Below are positions 1 through 11,400 of a stretch of DNA of 64,000 bases, in pieces (positions within the stretch are counted from its first letter, which is position 1; the number at the start of each line of letters is the position of its first letter). Location of the stretch: contig MNCI01016599.1 in assembly GCA_015680685.1 (NCBI GenBank), forward strand, positions 305,386 to 369,385, read 5' to 3'. The notes beneath the pieces were generated by a model, which had not been told where the DNA came from, did no database searches, and worked only from the letters and a program-made list of their open reading frames with translations. The position numbers were made by a program, and so were the translations under genes. This DNA is from Gnetum montanum. Lineage: Eukaryota > Streptophyta > Gnetopsida > Gnetales > Gnetaceae.

Positions 1-658
1 TATGTGATTTTTATTATTTTATGTTTATGTTCTTGATGCTTAAAAGAGAGAAATGAGGTAATTTAATAGCTAATTTGATTTAACTAATTAACTATCTTCT
101 AGCTAGTCCTAACACCAGCATCTGTTCCCACTTTCCGAACACATCTTGAACCAGTGTAACACTACTGGGGTTACCAAACACTAGTCGTTACTAGGTTACC
201 AAGTGTTCCACGTATGCTCGAAGTGGTTGTGCTAAGTGTGCTAATTCATTGGTAATTGACAATTAATAATTCTATGAAATAACATTAAGTAACTATTGAA
301 AGCATCAAATAATAGTAAATAACATGAAATGCAATAATTAAGCTATTCTGAATGTTGCAAGGTTCATCACAAAGTTTGTGTTTATTTTTGAACACAAGGT
401 GTGCTCAGGTACATAATGCTCGAATAAAGATCCATTCACTTTATGACTCCTACTGTGGGCACTCAGAAATAATTCTAACTATGGAATAGAAAAATTGCAA
501 GAATTCGGCTAAGGGACTGAAAAACTAATGACAAACCAAGTGCCCATGTCTCTTATTTATAGGCAACGAGATAGGTTTCGACATTGCATGTCCGATATCA
601 CTTCGGCATCTCCAATATCGCGTATCCAATATTGAGGGTCCAATATCAAGACTCATCA
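1..658 (-). repeat. Partial LTR of a gypsy-type element, cut by the window start
   Basis: The sequence matches the interior and U3 end of the LTR family seen complete at 45337-46125: the same conserved blocks around 110-240 (cgttccca, then accaaac...gttactaggttaccaag, then tgctcgaag) and a run of GATATC/CAATATCG motifs at about 593-650. It ends in CTCATCA at 658, the LTR terminus shared by this family. Orientation is minus, judged from the rc TATA region (cttatttatagg near 553) and from the other copies. The other LTR end lies outside the window, so I cannot say whether this is a solo LTR or belongs to the gag remnant that follows. Confidence 0.75.
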
Positions 659-1640
659 ACCCCTAATGACATACCCTTTCCTTTCCAGTGATCAAGCACT
701 CTTTTAGGATTTTAGAGCTCACACCCTAAGATATAGACCCATCACCTTCCCACAATTCTAGTAGTAGTAGCTTCAAAAACTCACACTGTGAGTTCAGACT
801 CCCCATTGAATTTGAGCCTAGTTCACTAGTGATGGATAGAAGAAAAGTGGATAGATCAATTTTGTTGTGTGAAAATTTGATTAATCAAGGCTTTACATTG
901 GATTCTTTTATCACTGTCACATCATCATCACATCTGTAACTTATGCATATACCATTGACCTATCAAGTGAGCATTCATAAAGCACATTAATTGATTTTTC
1001 CTATATGCACAAAACACACTCAAAAGAAATATCAAATCAAAAGAATAAGAAAAGTAAAGAATCATATGTCACTAATTTCAAAAAATACAAAAATACATAC
1101 CAAAACAAATAAACAACAATAATACACACCTAACAAATAAACCATACTTTATCATCAAAGCCATTATGTGGAGGAATGTTCACCCATGATTGATTTCAAG
1201 GTTGTTACCTAACAAGCTCCTTACTAAACTTGTTTATAAGCATATTCTTCTTGGTCCTATTTCTTTGAAGATGATGGTGAAGATGATGAGCATGAATTCT
1301 CATAAACCTTTTTATTCTTCTTTCTCTTAAAAAAACTCTTTTGTCTATGAGGTGATGAATTTCTTGCCATGGAAGAAACATGATGATTGTGGTATTGTCC
1401 AATAGCATATGATAATGGAAAATGAGGATAGTACATGGCATTAATGAACTAGACATGTTCCCACTATGGATGATTTAAAATTTCCTCTTGTAAAGGTATA
1501 AAAGGTCATGTTGGACACTATTGGACCTACAACCACTAAGATGGCAATGGTGAATGTGATCAATATTAGTGGGAAATTGCATGAGGTGTGTGATTTGTGG
1601 CTTGCTGAGTTTCATGATACGAAAAAGGATGGTATGAAGA
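659..1640. other. Gene-free AT-rich stretch, probably retrotransposon 3' internal DNA
   Basis: No open frame of convincing composition and no host exon is visible. By position it would be the untranslated 3' interior of the minus-strand element whose gag lies at 1640-3030. I see no clear polypurine tract beside the LTR end at 658, so this assignment is an inference. Confidence 0.35.
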
Positions 1641-3030
1641 AGATTATTGCGATGTAAAGGGAGCACTCCAAGGATGAGGTTCCATCCCTTGTTGAAGTTG
1701 TGGTTGAAAAACTATGCTACAAGGATAAGGAATTTGATCAAAGTAGGCCCTCTCACCCCTTGTTTTAACTTCTGCAACTACCTCAATGATTTTGTTTTCC
1801 GAATTCTTAAAACTTGAAGCAATCTTTTAATTTAGCACATCCCCAACCATGTTAACAACATTAGCAAGGTTTGCTAAAGTCTTTTTCATTCTCATGCTTT
1901 CTTGAACAAAGGTTTCAATAGCATCAAAAGGTTGAATCTTACATTTAACATTCTTTACATTCTTCTACTATTAGGAATTTATGTTGGCTTTTTCTACATT
2001 TTCATGCTTATATCATTCACCCTCTAATTTAGCTACAACATCCAACAAAACATCAATTTAAGCCACTAACCTATGGTAGAGATCACCCATGACATACATT
2101 TCAATCCTTTCATGAGTCTACAACCTTAGTTCTTTTAGTAGGTGCATTAATTAGTCATGTTTGTTGAACCCATAATTTGAACATTAATTAAGCAAGTAAT
2201 TATACCATTCTATAGCCATATCTAATGATTCATTGATATCCTACTTTCATGCTACTATCTTCTTTCTAAGGTTTGTAACTTAGGCATAAGAATAGAATAT
2301 GACATTCAAATATTTTAACATGTGTGTTCAAGAAGAGATAGAGTTGGGTGGAAGAGATTGATACCATGTTTTAGCATAATCAGTAGGCATGTGGGGAAAA
2401 GACAAAGTTTCTACGACTCATTGTTCAACCCTTGCAGCTTACAAGTAATGAAAAATGTTTGAACATGGAGCTAGGGATCATCATATAACTTTTCATTGAA
2501 TGTGGGAATGTCAACCATAGCAATATTTTTGAGTTTTCTTTCCTCAATGTTTTTAGGTGGGATGCAAATCACTTCATGAATTTGACCTTGGTAGGTCTAT
2601 GAAAAAAATGGCTCATCCAAGCCATCAACACCTCCGTTGAAATGAAGGTAAGATAGGTGAAATGATGAACTACTTTGAATTAGCACAAGTGTAGCACAAG
2701 TCCCATGAAAATAAATGCATGGATCTCTTTCCCCTAGAATCATTTGTGTTGTGTCAATGGGAGTATCTAGGAGAAGGTCTTGTTTACTTCCCAACATGTA
2801 TGTTCTCGTATTCTTGCTTCACAATCATGTCATGAAGCTTTTTCTTTTCATGAGCAGCATACTCTAATTGTTGGGATGACATGGGTTCATAATCTACCAA
2901 ATCCTCAATGAAGCCTTGGTTGGGCAAAGCCTTTTTAAAGGCAGTAAGTGTAGCTTCTCTAGGTTCATTGCAAAATCGTCCATGAGCATCATGCCATCAT
3001 CATAGTTTATCTTAATGAAATTTTATCATC
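1640..3030 (-). pseudogene. Decayed Ty3/gypsy gag
   Basis: Reading the minus strand in several frames gives a gag-like protein. There is an N-terminal segment with the phrase EDLVDYEPMSSQQLEYAAHEKK (about 2960-2830), then IAMVDIPTFNEKLYDDP (about 2530-2480), then a Retrotrans_gag-like region with a KTWYQSL-like motif near 2360 obtained only by changing frame. A downstream helical segment near 1930-1800 contains ESMRMKKTLANLANVVNMVG. Many stops and frameshifts separate these blocks. Gag would form the particle that packages element RNA. It is a different gag family from E1-E3. No protease or pol follows at lower coordinates. Confidence 0.55.
2802..3030. repeat. Segment duplicated at 3357-3585
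   Basis: About 225 bp of the gag N-terminal region occurs again immediately after the single N at 3356, offset 555. The copies differ at a few positions, mostly G/A or C/T. The second copy then continues into the PBS and LTR at 3775 onward, as the real 5' part of this element should. Confidence 0.8.
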
Positions 3031-3059
3031 ATAGTAAGTGTATCTTCTATAGGTTTAGT

Positions 3060-3355
3060 TGCAGCTCCCTCGGCTTAATAGGTCAATACAGGCTTGGATC
3101 AGGGTGACCTCAAGCTATGGCACTATCACAGGAGTCTCATCCCTATGCAATTGTTCGCCAAGGACATCTACTTCGGGAATCTAATGAATAGATTCCACGT
3201 CAGGTTCTTCATGGAGGGGGCCAGTTGCGTGTGAGCCCTTCACATGTTTTGGAGGTTGTGCACCTCATCCTCTTCCCATTCTCAATTGCTTGTCTCTTGG
3301 TTGGGATGGTTCTTCTTCCCTTGGATGCTTCAGTTTGGGTGCCATCTGTAGTCAC
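3060..3355 (-). repeat. Displaced piece of an E1-type element (matches 17131-17426)
   Basis: This 296-bp block aligns without a gap to 17131-17426, the beginning of the extra 3' ORF of E1, with scattered substitutions. It ends exactly at the N at 3356, and the next base returns to sequence already seen at 2802. That pattern is more like a mis-placed contig end than an insertion with its own target duplication. Confidence 0.8.
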
Positions 3356-3774
3356 NGTTCTCGTATTCTTGCTTCACAATCATGTTATGAAGCTTTTTCT
3401 TTTCATGAGCAGCATACTCTAATTGTTGGAATGACATGGGTTCATAATCTACCAAATCCTCAATGAAGCCTTGGTTGGGCAAAGCCTTTTTAAAGGCAAT
3501 AAGTGTAGCTTCTCTAGGTTCATTGCAAAATCATCCATGAGCATCATGCCATCATCATAGTTTATCTTAATGAAATTTGATCATGATAGGAGGTGTTGTC
3601 TCATTCATCATGTTTTTGTAAGTGACTAGGATGAATTAAGTCTTTTTGTTCAATTTATTTTCATTACGCAATTCTGCCATGAGTGCTTTGGTCCTTTATG
3701 CCTACAAAATCAACAACTTTAAAAAAGGAAAATTGTGAATGTACAAGCAATTCAATAGAATGTACCAATGCCTT

Positions 3775-3790
3775 TCCTAGTAATGGCACC
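3775..3790 (-). other. Decayed primer binding site, tRNA-Asp type
   Basis: The plus strand here resembles the 3' end of plant tRNA-Asp (CCGGCAACGGCGCCA) with only C-to-T and G-to-A type changes. It lies one base from an LTR start TGATAGGGG at 3792, the expected spacing for a minus-strand element. It marks the 5' end of the element whose gag lies at 1640-3600. Confidence 0.55.
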
Positions 3791-3791
3791 A

Positions 3792-4803
3792 ATGATAGGG
3801 GTCCCAATGGGATTATATCATTAGAACGTAGTGTGATCTAATGATACACTTCAAAGATGATGTTGAGTGGATTGCCAAGAATACATGTATATTATTATGT
3901 TCAATAAATATAAAAGATATTATAATACATATGATATAGTTAAAACTCATTTTGCCACGATAGTGAGATATATAGAATATTTATAATTTTATATTTTATA
4001 ACTTCTATTAATTTTATGATTATAATTACAAAGAAAATATAAATACACACTCATCACAATCCCTCTTGCAAACTGGTGCAATGCTTGTGTTGCAATTCAT
4101 CAAGGTGATAGGTGTAACACCACTCACAAAATGTAAATAAAATGACTCTTAGTCACAACCTTGATGGTCTAACACCATTTTGTATAGTTGTGACATCCTT
4201 GGACAAGGAATGAATCATCACAACTTGATAAAATGAAAATTATTTTTTTTTTGTTTTTTATGTTTAAGGTATCAATGGTAAAATAAGGGAAAACATGACC
4301 TTTATTCACTATGCAAACACTAAATCTGCATTGACTAAATGGTTCTAGGTTATATAAGCAAAGTAGCACTCTAATAAAGTCTAGCTGCACTTGTAAAAGT
4401 AATGACTCAAAACACACATAAGACAAGGAAAGGAATCAACTTACTTAAGGAAGGAAGAGCTCTTCCCACAAAATAGATGCCAAAAGCCCAAATGAAATCA
4501 AAGTTAAGACTAAGTTGTGTGTAAGAGCTTATCATGGGTATTTATAGTTTTTATGGAGAAATGGTGGAGATTGATCAATGTTTAGGCATCAACGAAAGTC
4601 CATTAATGTAGCCTTGGTCATTTGAAATGTGCTTTTGGTAGTTTAGCTCAAATTTAAGCATGCACAAGGTGCACTAATGGGGATGCATTGATGCATACTT
4701 TCCATGAAAGATCCCTAGTGAAAGCCAAAACTTTAAGAAGCATGCCAGAGGGACCATAGGACATTCAAATAAAGTAGAAATCATCCTAAAGAACTTGGAA
4801 TCA
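3792..4803 (-). repeat. Probable LTR of a second gypsy family, outer end not defined
   Basis: It begins TGATAGGGGTCCC directly after the decayed PBS. It contains an rc TATA-like stretch (gggtatttatag, about 4537-4549) and is AT-rich and gene-free. I could not fix its far boundary. It may extend past 4803 into the block repeated at 6595. No matching 3' LTR was recognised in the window. Confidence 0.4.
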
Positions 4804-6097
4804 TGCACACAACCTCAAAGTATGACATATGGGACTAGGGTACATCTTGAAAGACCAAGAACCTCAATCAAACATGCTAGACTATAAACATAGGGTACAT
4901 GAAACACTTCCCAAATCCAAGGCTTACAATCAAGTTACAAATTAGCACTAGATGCTTCATCACCTATATTTTAATTATTTCATGTTCCAACAATTGACCT
5001 TTTGGTATGTCAACACCTTAGAGAAAATGGAGAATATAGAATGTGTGTATGATTGTAGTCTTGTGAAACCATGAAAGAGTATAATGATCAAGGACTTCAA
5101 ATGGAGATCCAAGACTTTAAGAATGAGAGCCATAATGATGAAATTAAGACTAATGTGAACAGGATTAGAGGATGGATAGAAACGGAGTCTACGAGCTGAA
5201 TGAAGATGTTCCAAAGATTGCTAAGATGTCAAAATGAAAAAGGAATGACCTAGATCTCAAAGTGTGCAAGCAGAATAGATGGCTCACAAAAATAGTAGAC
5301 ATCTATCTTGGAGAATAGACATTTCCACTTTCAGGTAGACGTCTCTCTTGCATTATGGTTGATTTTAGATAAACGTCTAATTCTGCAAGTAGACATTTAA
5401 ACTAGTCATTTAGTAGTAGTTGCATGAATTTTAAGGTGTTTGGTAACTCAAAAGGTATAAGACTAAGTGGAATTCTTGGAAAAGGTGCAAGTACTGTTCA
5501 TTATAAAATCTATCCAAGGATATTGAAAGAGATTTTGTATTTCTCCTTCATTGCATTATCTTATGTATGCATTGGTTGTATTTAGTCTCATTGCAAGGAC
5601 TCTATAAATCAAGTTACAATTTCTCCTTGATCTTCTCCTTTTTTTTCCTTTGTAGCCCTGCAGAGTTGATGTGCTTCTTGCGGGAAGGAATCTTCATTGA
5701 GCTTGTCGGGACCTTGCAAGTGATGAGACCTGATATGCCAGGTAACTCTGTCGATGCATATGTGTAGATGAGAATGCATTAATGCATTAATAGGCAACAC
5801 ATCTCAGATGTGTTGATGCATCCCTGTCAATGCATCCTCATCAACAAAGCCCTGTTGACACATCCTCGTCGATGCATCCCTATCAACATAGCTAAATGCA
5901 TTAACACATCCCTATAGATATAATGTCTATATTTGCCTATAAATATGCAATCACTTACTGTGTATTTGGCACCATTTGATGAGTAGTGTAGCTAGAATCT
6001 TACAGTTTTATTCTATAATCCTAGAGAATAATCAATGAGTGTCCACAATGGGGATTTGAGTCAATTTTATGGTGTCTTATTCAAGTGGCATTGTACC
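4804..6097. repeat. 1294-bp block repeated exactly at 6595-7888
   Basis: Base-for-base the same as 6595-7888 as far as I can read (offset 1791). It contains repeat DNA and the first 377 bp of the E0 LTR (from 5721), which breaks off at the N at 6098. The second copy continues into the complete E0 element. Perfect identity among heavily decayed repeats, ending exactly at Ns, points to an assembly duplication. Confidence 0.85.
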
Positions 6098-6098
6098 N

Positions 6099-6593
6099 CC
6101 GAGTTGCAATTTATAGTGTTGTTTTTATTCTTGTCTGTCCCCTAAGAGGGGTTGAGTCTTTTGATAATTACAATAATTATAGACCTCACCCCCCATGATG
6201 AAGAGCATACCTCTGGTTCTGAAAGAGAAAAAGGATGGGTAGATGAGGACACATTGTAGGGAAAGTAGGTGCATGGAAAGAAGACATCATGTAGAAAAAA
6301 TGGAAAAACTCCCCTAGCTGTTTGCACAAATGGACAAAATTCGAAGGCACAACGTGGGTATATATAGCATTTCTGTCATGTGTCGATGGGGCCATGTAGA
6401 CGCGGCTATGTAAACACAGAGGAATGCATATACGAGGCCTAGTTGATGTAGTTGTGCTTTGATTGTTGACCTGCATTGACTGTTGAAGAAAAAGTCCAAA
6501 GCTATGAATTGGAGCATAACATGGGGGTGATTTGAGGTTTCAGAGACTAGAGAACAGTATGAGGGAAAGAGGAAGGAATATTGTAACTAGAAG
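6099..6593 (-). repeat. Displaced piece of an E1-type element (matches 17573-18067)
   Basis: A 495-bp block bounded by Ns at 6098 and 6594, collinear with E1 17573-18067, same length, scattered substitutions. With the piece at 3060-3355 it flanks a 146-bp stretch of E1 (17427-17572), so both pieces probably come from one other E1-family copy elsewhere. Confidence 0.8.
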
Positions 6594-7511
6594 NTGCACA
6601 CAACCTCAAAGTATGACATATGGGACTAGGGTACATCTTGAAAGACCAAGAACCTCAATCAAACATGCTAGACTATAAACATAGGGTACATGAAACACTT
6701 CCCAAATCCAAGGCTTACAATCAAGTTACAAATTAGCACTAGATGCTTCATCACCTATATTTTAATTATTTCATGTTCCAACAATTGACCTTTTGGTATG
6801 TCAACACCTTAGAGAAAATGGAGAATATAGAATGTGTGTATGATTGTAGTCTTGTGAAACCATGAAAGAGTATAATGATCAAGGACTTCAAATGGAGATC
6901 CAAGACTTTAAGAATGAGAGCCATAATGATGAAATTAAGACTAATGTGAACAGGATTAGAGGATGGATAGAAACGGAGTCTACGAGCTGAATGAAGATGT
7001 TCCAAAGATTGCTAAGATGTCAAAATGAAAAAGGAATGACCTAGATCTCAAAGTGTGCAAGCAGAATAGATGGCTCACAAAAATAGTAGACATCTATCTT
7101 GGAGAATAGACATTTCCACTTTCAGGTAGACGTCTCTCTTGCATTATGGTTGATTTTAGATAAACGTCTAATTCTGCAAGTAGACATTTAAACTAGTCAT
7201 TTAGTAGTAGTTGCATGAATTTTAAGGTGTTTGGTAACTCAAAAGGTATAAGACTAAGTGGAATTCTTGGAAAAGGTGCAAGTACTGTTCATTATAAAAT
7301 CTATCCAAGGATATTGAAAGAGATTTTGTATTTCTCCTTCATTGCATTATCTTATGTATGCATTGGTTGTATTTAGTCTCATTGCAAGGACTCTATAAAT
7401 CAAGTTACAATTTCTCCTTGATCTTCTCCTTTTTTTTCCTTTGTAGCCCTGCAGAGTTGATGTGCTTCTTGCGGGAAGGAATCTTCATTGAGCTTGTCGG
7501 GACCTTGCAAG

Positions 7512-8485
7512 TGATGAGACCTGATATGCCAGGTAACTCTGTCGATGCATATGTGTAGATGAGAATGCATTAATGCATTAATAGGCAACACATCTCAGAT
7601 GTGTTGATGCATCCCTGTCAATGCATCCTCATCAACAAAGCCCTGTTGACACATCCTCGTCGATGCATCCCTATCAACATAGCTAAATGCATTAACACAT
7701 CCCTATAGATATAATGTCTATATTTGCCTATAAATATGCAATCACTTACTGTGTATTTGGCACCATTTGATGAGTAGTGTAGCTAGAATCTTACAGTTTT
7801 ATTCTATAATCCTAGAGAATAATCAATGAGTGTCCACAATGGGGATTTGAGTCAATTTTATGGTGTCTTATTCAAGTGGCATTGTACCTAAACACATTCC
7901 TTGAATGACAATAAGATTGACATTGATTCATATTCATTGCGACACTTTAACTTAGAATAGATTTACTTTTAATGCAATTTACTTTTGAGGTACTTAGTTA
8001 ATATTTACATTTTCATGCATATTAATCAATTATCGGAATGAGCGCAACCAATTTCAAGTGCAAACACATATTCGCTTGGCAATCCCAGTAGTGTTATTTC
8101 ATGGTTCACCGAGTAACATAACAATTGATAATCCCAGTAGTGAGTACATGAGTTCAAGACATGTACAATAAGCTAGAAATAAACACTCATCACCATTAAG
8201 CTAGCTTAGAATTTATCTTCTTATTATTTATTAGATTAAATTATTAATTTTTATGTTATTGTTAATGTTAGTTTAAGGCCCCAACAACATCATAATCATA
8301 TACCTGACTTTAGACTAAACCATACATCATAAAGCTATCACTAATCCAAGTGAGAATATAGAAACTTGCGATTAATGCTTAACAATATAGATACCACATT
8401 AGTTCCATCCACATAATTCGACTAGATTACATGTGAATGCTTGTGATTCGTATGGTTGGGCTTAGGGGGTACTTGTTGCTCATCA
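7512..8485 (+). repeat. E0 5' LTR
   Basis: Starts TGATGAGACCTGATATGCC, nearly the same start as the LTR at 63305, and ends GCTCATCA directly before a decayed primer binding site. It has a TATAAATA box at 7729-7736. Upstream, in U3, is an irregular array of tcgatgcatcc-like motifs. The U5 end carries the conserved tgtgattcgtatggttgggc block that reads in reverse in E1-E3. Length is 974 bp. Confidence 0.85.
7729..7736 (+). promoter_or_regulatory. TATA box of the E0 LTR
   Basis: A perfect TATAAATA sits at the U3/R position of the LTR, where RNA polymerase II transcription of the element would begin about 30 bases downstream. The duplicate block has the same box at 5938-5945. Confidence 0.6.
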
Positions 8486-8486
8486 T

Positions 8487-8504
8487 TGGTACCATTGCTG
8501 GGGA
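8487..8504 (+). other. E0 primer binding site, tRNA-Asp, decayed
   Basis: TGGTACCATTGCTGGGGA against the expected complement of tRNA-Asp TGGCGCCGTTGCCGGGGA: 14 of 18 match and all four changes are C-to-T or G-to-A at CpG sites. It lies two bases from the LTR end. Confidence 0.8.
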
Positions 8505-8617
8505 TGCTGCTAGTTATCTAGATTAGTTATGTTATAAATGATCACTGTAAAAGCATTAACGACATATCTTTTTAAGAAAAATTAATATTTTAAGTTACAT
8601 ACATTATTAAATAAAAC

Positions 8618-11400
8618 ATGTCTTCTTCACATAGGATCAATAATGTATTACATGATGAGATCACTAGTAGGAGAAATGGTAGGTTCTATATTGAAGAGAA
8701 TTGGTGTGATCTACTACAAGCAAGGATCTCATACACTCCTCTCAACTATTATTATATTCAAGGACTAGGTTCAACTATCATAGACAATCCTAGAGGGGAT
8801 GGAGCAAGTTATAGAACAAGGAGGACCTCAAGGCCTAAGGCCTTCTCCAAACCTAGAAGAGATAAATCAAGGGATCATAGGGAGAGATATAAGAGCTATG
8901 AAAATTCTCCCAGTTTACCATCTTCCTCTCCCTCTTCAATGTCTAGTTCTAACAAAGATGAATGTACATACAGAGATAGAGATACACTAATGCTTCAAGA
9001 TGAAGATAGAAACAAAATGTAAAGGCAAGGTGAAGAACATCAAAGTAAACATAGATGAGATCATCATAATTAGACAAATAGAAATAGAAATTATCACCAT
9101 GGCATGTTTGATGATAATGAACCCTTGTTGGCTACTAGAAGCATGATATAGGTCACAGAGGCAATTACAATACCTCATAGGCATCAAAGGGAAGGTCGCA
9201 TCAAACGACTTGATCTAAATAACATTCCTAAATTTGAGGGAGGCTATAATTTTGATCCACAACATCATTTACAAGCCTTCCATGATGCCTGCACCTTGTA
9301 AAATATCAAAAGTAAGTGACAAAAGCTTAAGCTCTTTCCTATGACACTAATAGAAGAAGTTGAAAGTTGGTATAGATTGTTGAAACTAGATTTAATTCAC
9401 CGATGGTCCACAATGCTTAATCTCTTCAACGAAAAATACCAAATCTATAAAAGAGTGTCTAATCTAAAAACAAATCCAAGGGTGGAAGCAAGAAAATCAT
9501 GAATCCTTGGATGTAGCCTTGGAAAGATACTATTCTCTACTACATAGATGTCCAAACCATGGCTTTTCTCAAAAAGGGCAGCTTCTCCACATCATAGATG
9601 GGCTTCATAATAAAATGAGGGAGACCCTTGGGATCTATGCCCAAGGATAATTATTAGAAATAAGATCTCATTAGATAGAAAGGCTAGTTGAACATGTGAC
9701 AAAAGAAGGAGAGTTCTATAAAAATGAGAGCATAGAGAAATATAACTGGGATCCAGCTCTTTAAGAGGCAACTCCTGATGAGTTGATTTCACACAAAACC
9801 TTGCCAATACAAAAGTTGATCACTGAGATTGAAGCAAGGGTAGATAAGATGTGCAAGTTAATGAATGAAAAAGTTATAGCCAACTTGAAAATGATAAAGG
9901 AGAAGGTAAAGGAAAAAGGATTAAGTGATTGAAAAAAAGAAGAGAAAAAAGAACAATAAAAAACAAGGACACTTATCGATAAAAAGGGGAAATAGCTATA
10001 GTACAAAAAGTTACAGATTTATATACAAAAGAGGATGATGGATGTGACATCTGCCAATATGAACATCCTAAGAGCTATTGCTCATTTATGCTACGTCTAC
10101 AAGAGTTTGGGGCTTTTTCTTTAAATCCTAAGTTCATAGAAAAGCAAATGCCTAGGAGATTGCCTTACCCACAAGGTAATTATAGACAACCCTACAACTA
10201 ATAGTACTATCCTAGTGGGAGTTCTTATTAACATCAAGACTACTATCAACCACAATGGCAAAACCCACAGTTGTGGGGGATGCCATCAACAAACCAACAA
10301 TATTCTTATTGTCAGTCAGATCCTTATGGATACTATGTTCAACAACATGTTTCTCCAAATGATTCTACTGCATCTACCTCAAATCACTACTACTACTCTA
10401 TTGAATATCATAAACCCATAACATATCCTATGGGATCACCATCTTGTACCTCTTATCCTTTATCACATCCTCAATACTTTCTTACTTCCCTCAAACATAA
10501 GTCACCATCAATAATGTAGGAAGGATTGGCACAACAACCTCAATAAAATAATGCCACTTGTGTCGTGAAAAAACAAGTGAATGCTAATGTTAATAGATCT
10601 CAGCAAAAATCTTGAAAATGTCCTTTCTTGAGGATAGTTTCCACACTTGTGAATAAAACTAATAGACCTACTAGATCATCAGAACTAGTACAAGGACAAT
10701 CTAGTGCAACCTTCTTCCACATAAAAATAGTGTCTCCTAATCCTACGTGAGAGCCAACAACCATTACCACTCCAACACAAAACATAAAAGATGAACCTAT
10801 CATTGTGCAGAGATAGAAAATTCCATACATTACTAATAATGATAAAGGATGTAGTTGTGGGCCAAAAGTTTAAAGTATTAACATGATCCCTATGCCAACC
10901 GACAACAAAGTTAAGGAATAAGTGTGTGTGCAAAAACAAGTCTACACAATAGCCACTAAACTAAAAGACACCTAGCGGCTTGAAAATGAGAATACAAAAC
11001 TATTCAAAAGATGCACAGAAACATGAAACCCACTTATTAGTTCTTGTCCTAAGAAAATGAACCAAATAGAGAACTTAGAGAAAAACATCTTACACTCTGA
11101 CTATACACTAAAAGAATATGTTAAACAAGATGACATAAGAACTAAAATAGAAGATAAACAAGGAAACATGTTTGGACCCCTTTAAAAAAAACACCTTCTA
11201 GTCCAGTTAAAGATATATCTTCAAATGATCAGAACATGATTATCATTAGTGTTAAATGTGCTACCAAGTGAAAAATTAAATCATTAAAGATGAAAAATGG
11301 AAAACTTATGGTGTATAACCAAGGGAATGTGTGGTCCATTTTCCGAATGCTCACTCATGAGTTTAGTTTTGGGGGAGATGTCCCATCTTGAATCAAGAAC
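8618..11400 (+). pseudogene. E0 gag, broken; no pol follows
   Basis: The first 134 codons are open (8618-9019), begin MSSSHR like the gag starts of E1-E3, and contain an Arg/Ser-rich stretch (RRDKSRDHRERYKSYENSP then serine runs). Stops and frameshifts follow, but gag segments are traceable: a helical core at about 9190-9720 (LDLNNIPKFEGGYN near 9210, WYRLLK-like near 9370), a zinc-binding-like CDICQYEHPKSYC (C-x2-C-x3-H-x4-C) near 10045-10085, and a Pro/Gln/Tyr-rich tail at 10140-10560. I see no aspartic protease, reverse transcriptase or integrase in any frame before the 3' LTR, so E0 is gag-only. E0 is on the plus strand, opposite to E1-E3. Confidence 0.75.
11352..11375 (+). other. Internal polypurine-like motif of E0
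   Basis: Contains tttagttttgggggagatg, the counterpart of the (a)gtcatgggggagat motif after the coding region in E1-E3. It lies inside the element, about 1.5 kb before the 3' LTR. Confidence 0.4.

Noticed and set aside
4975-5767. Small frames repeated at 6766-7591, possible duplicated genes
   Set aside because: They repeat only because the whole 1294-bp block is duplicated between Ns; no protein-like features.
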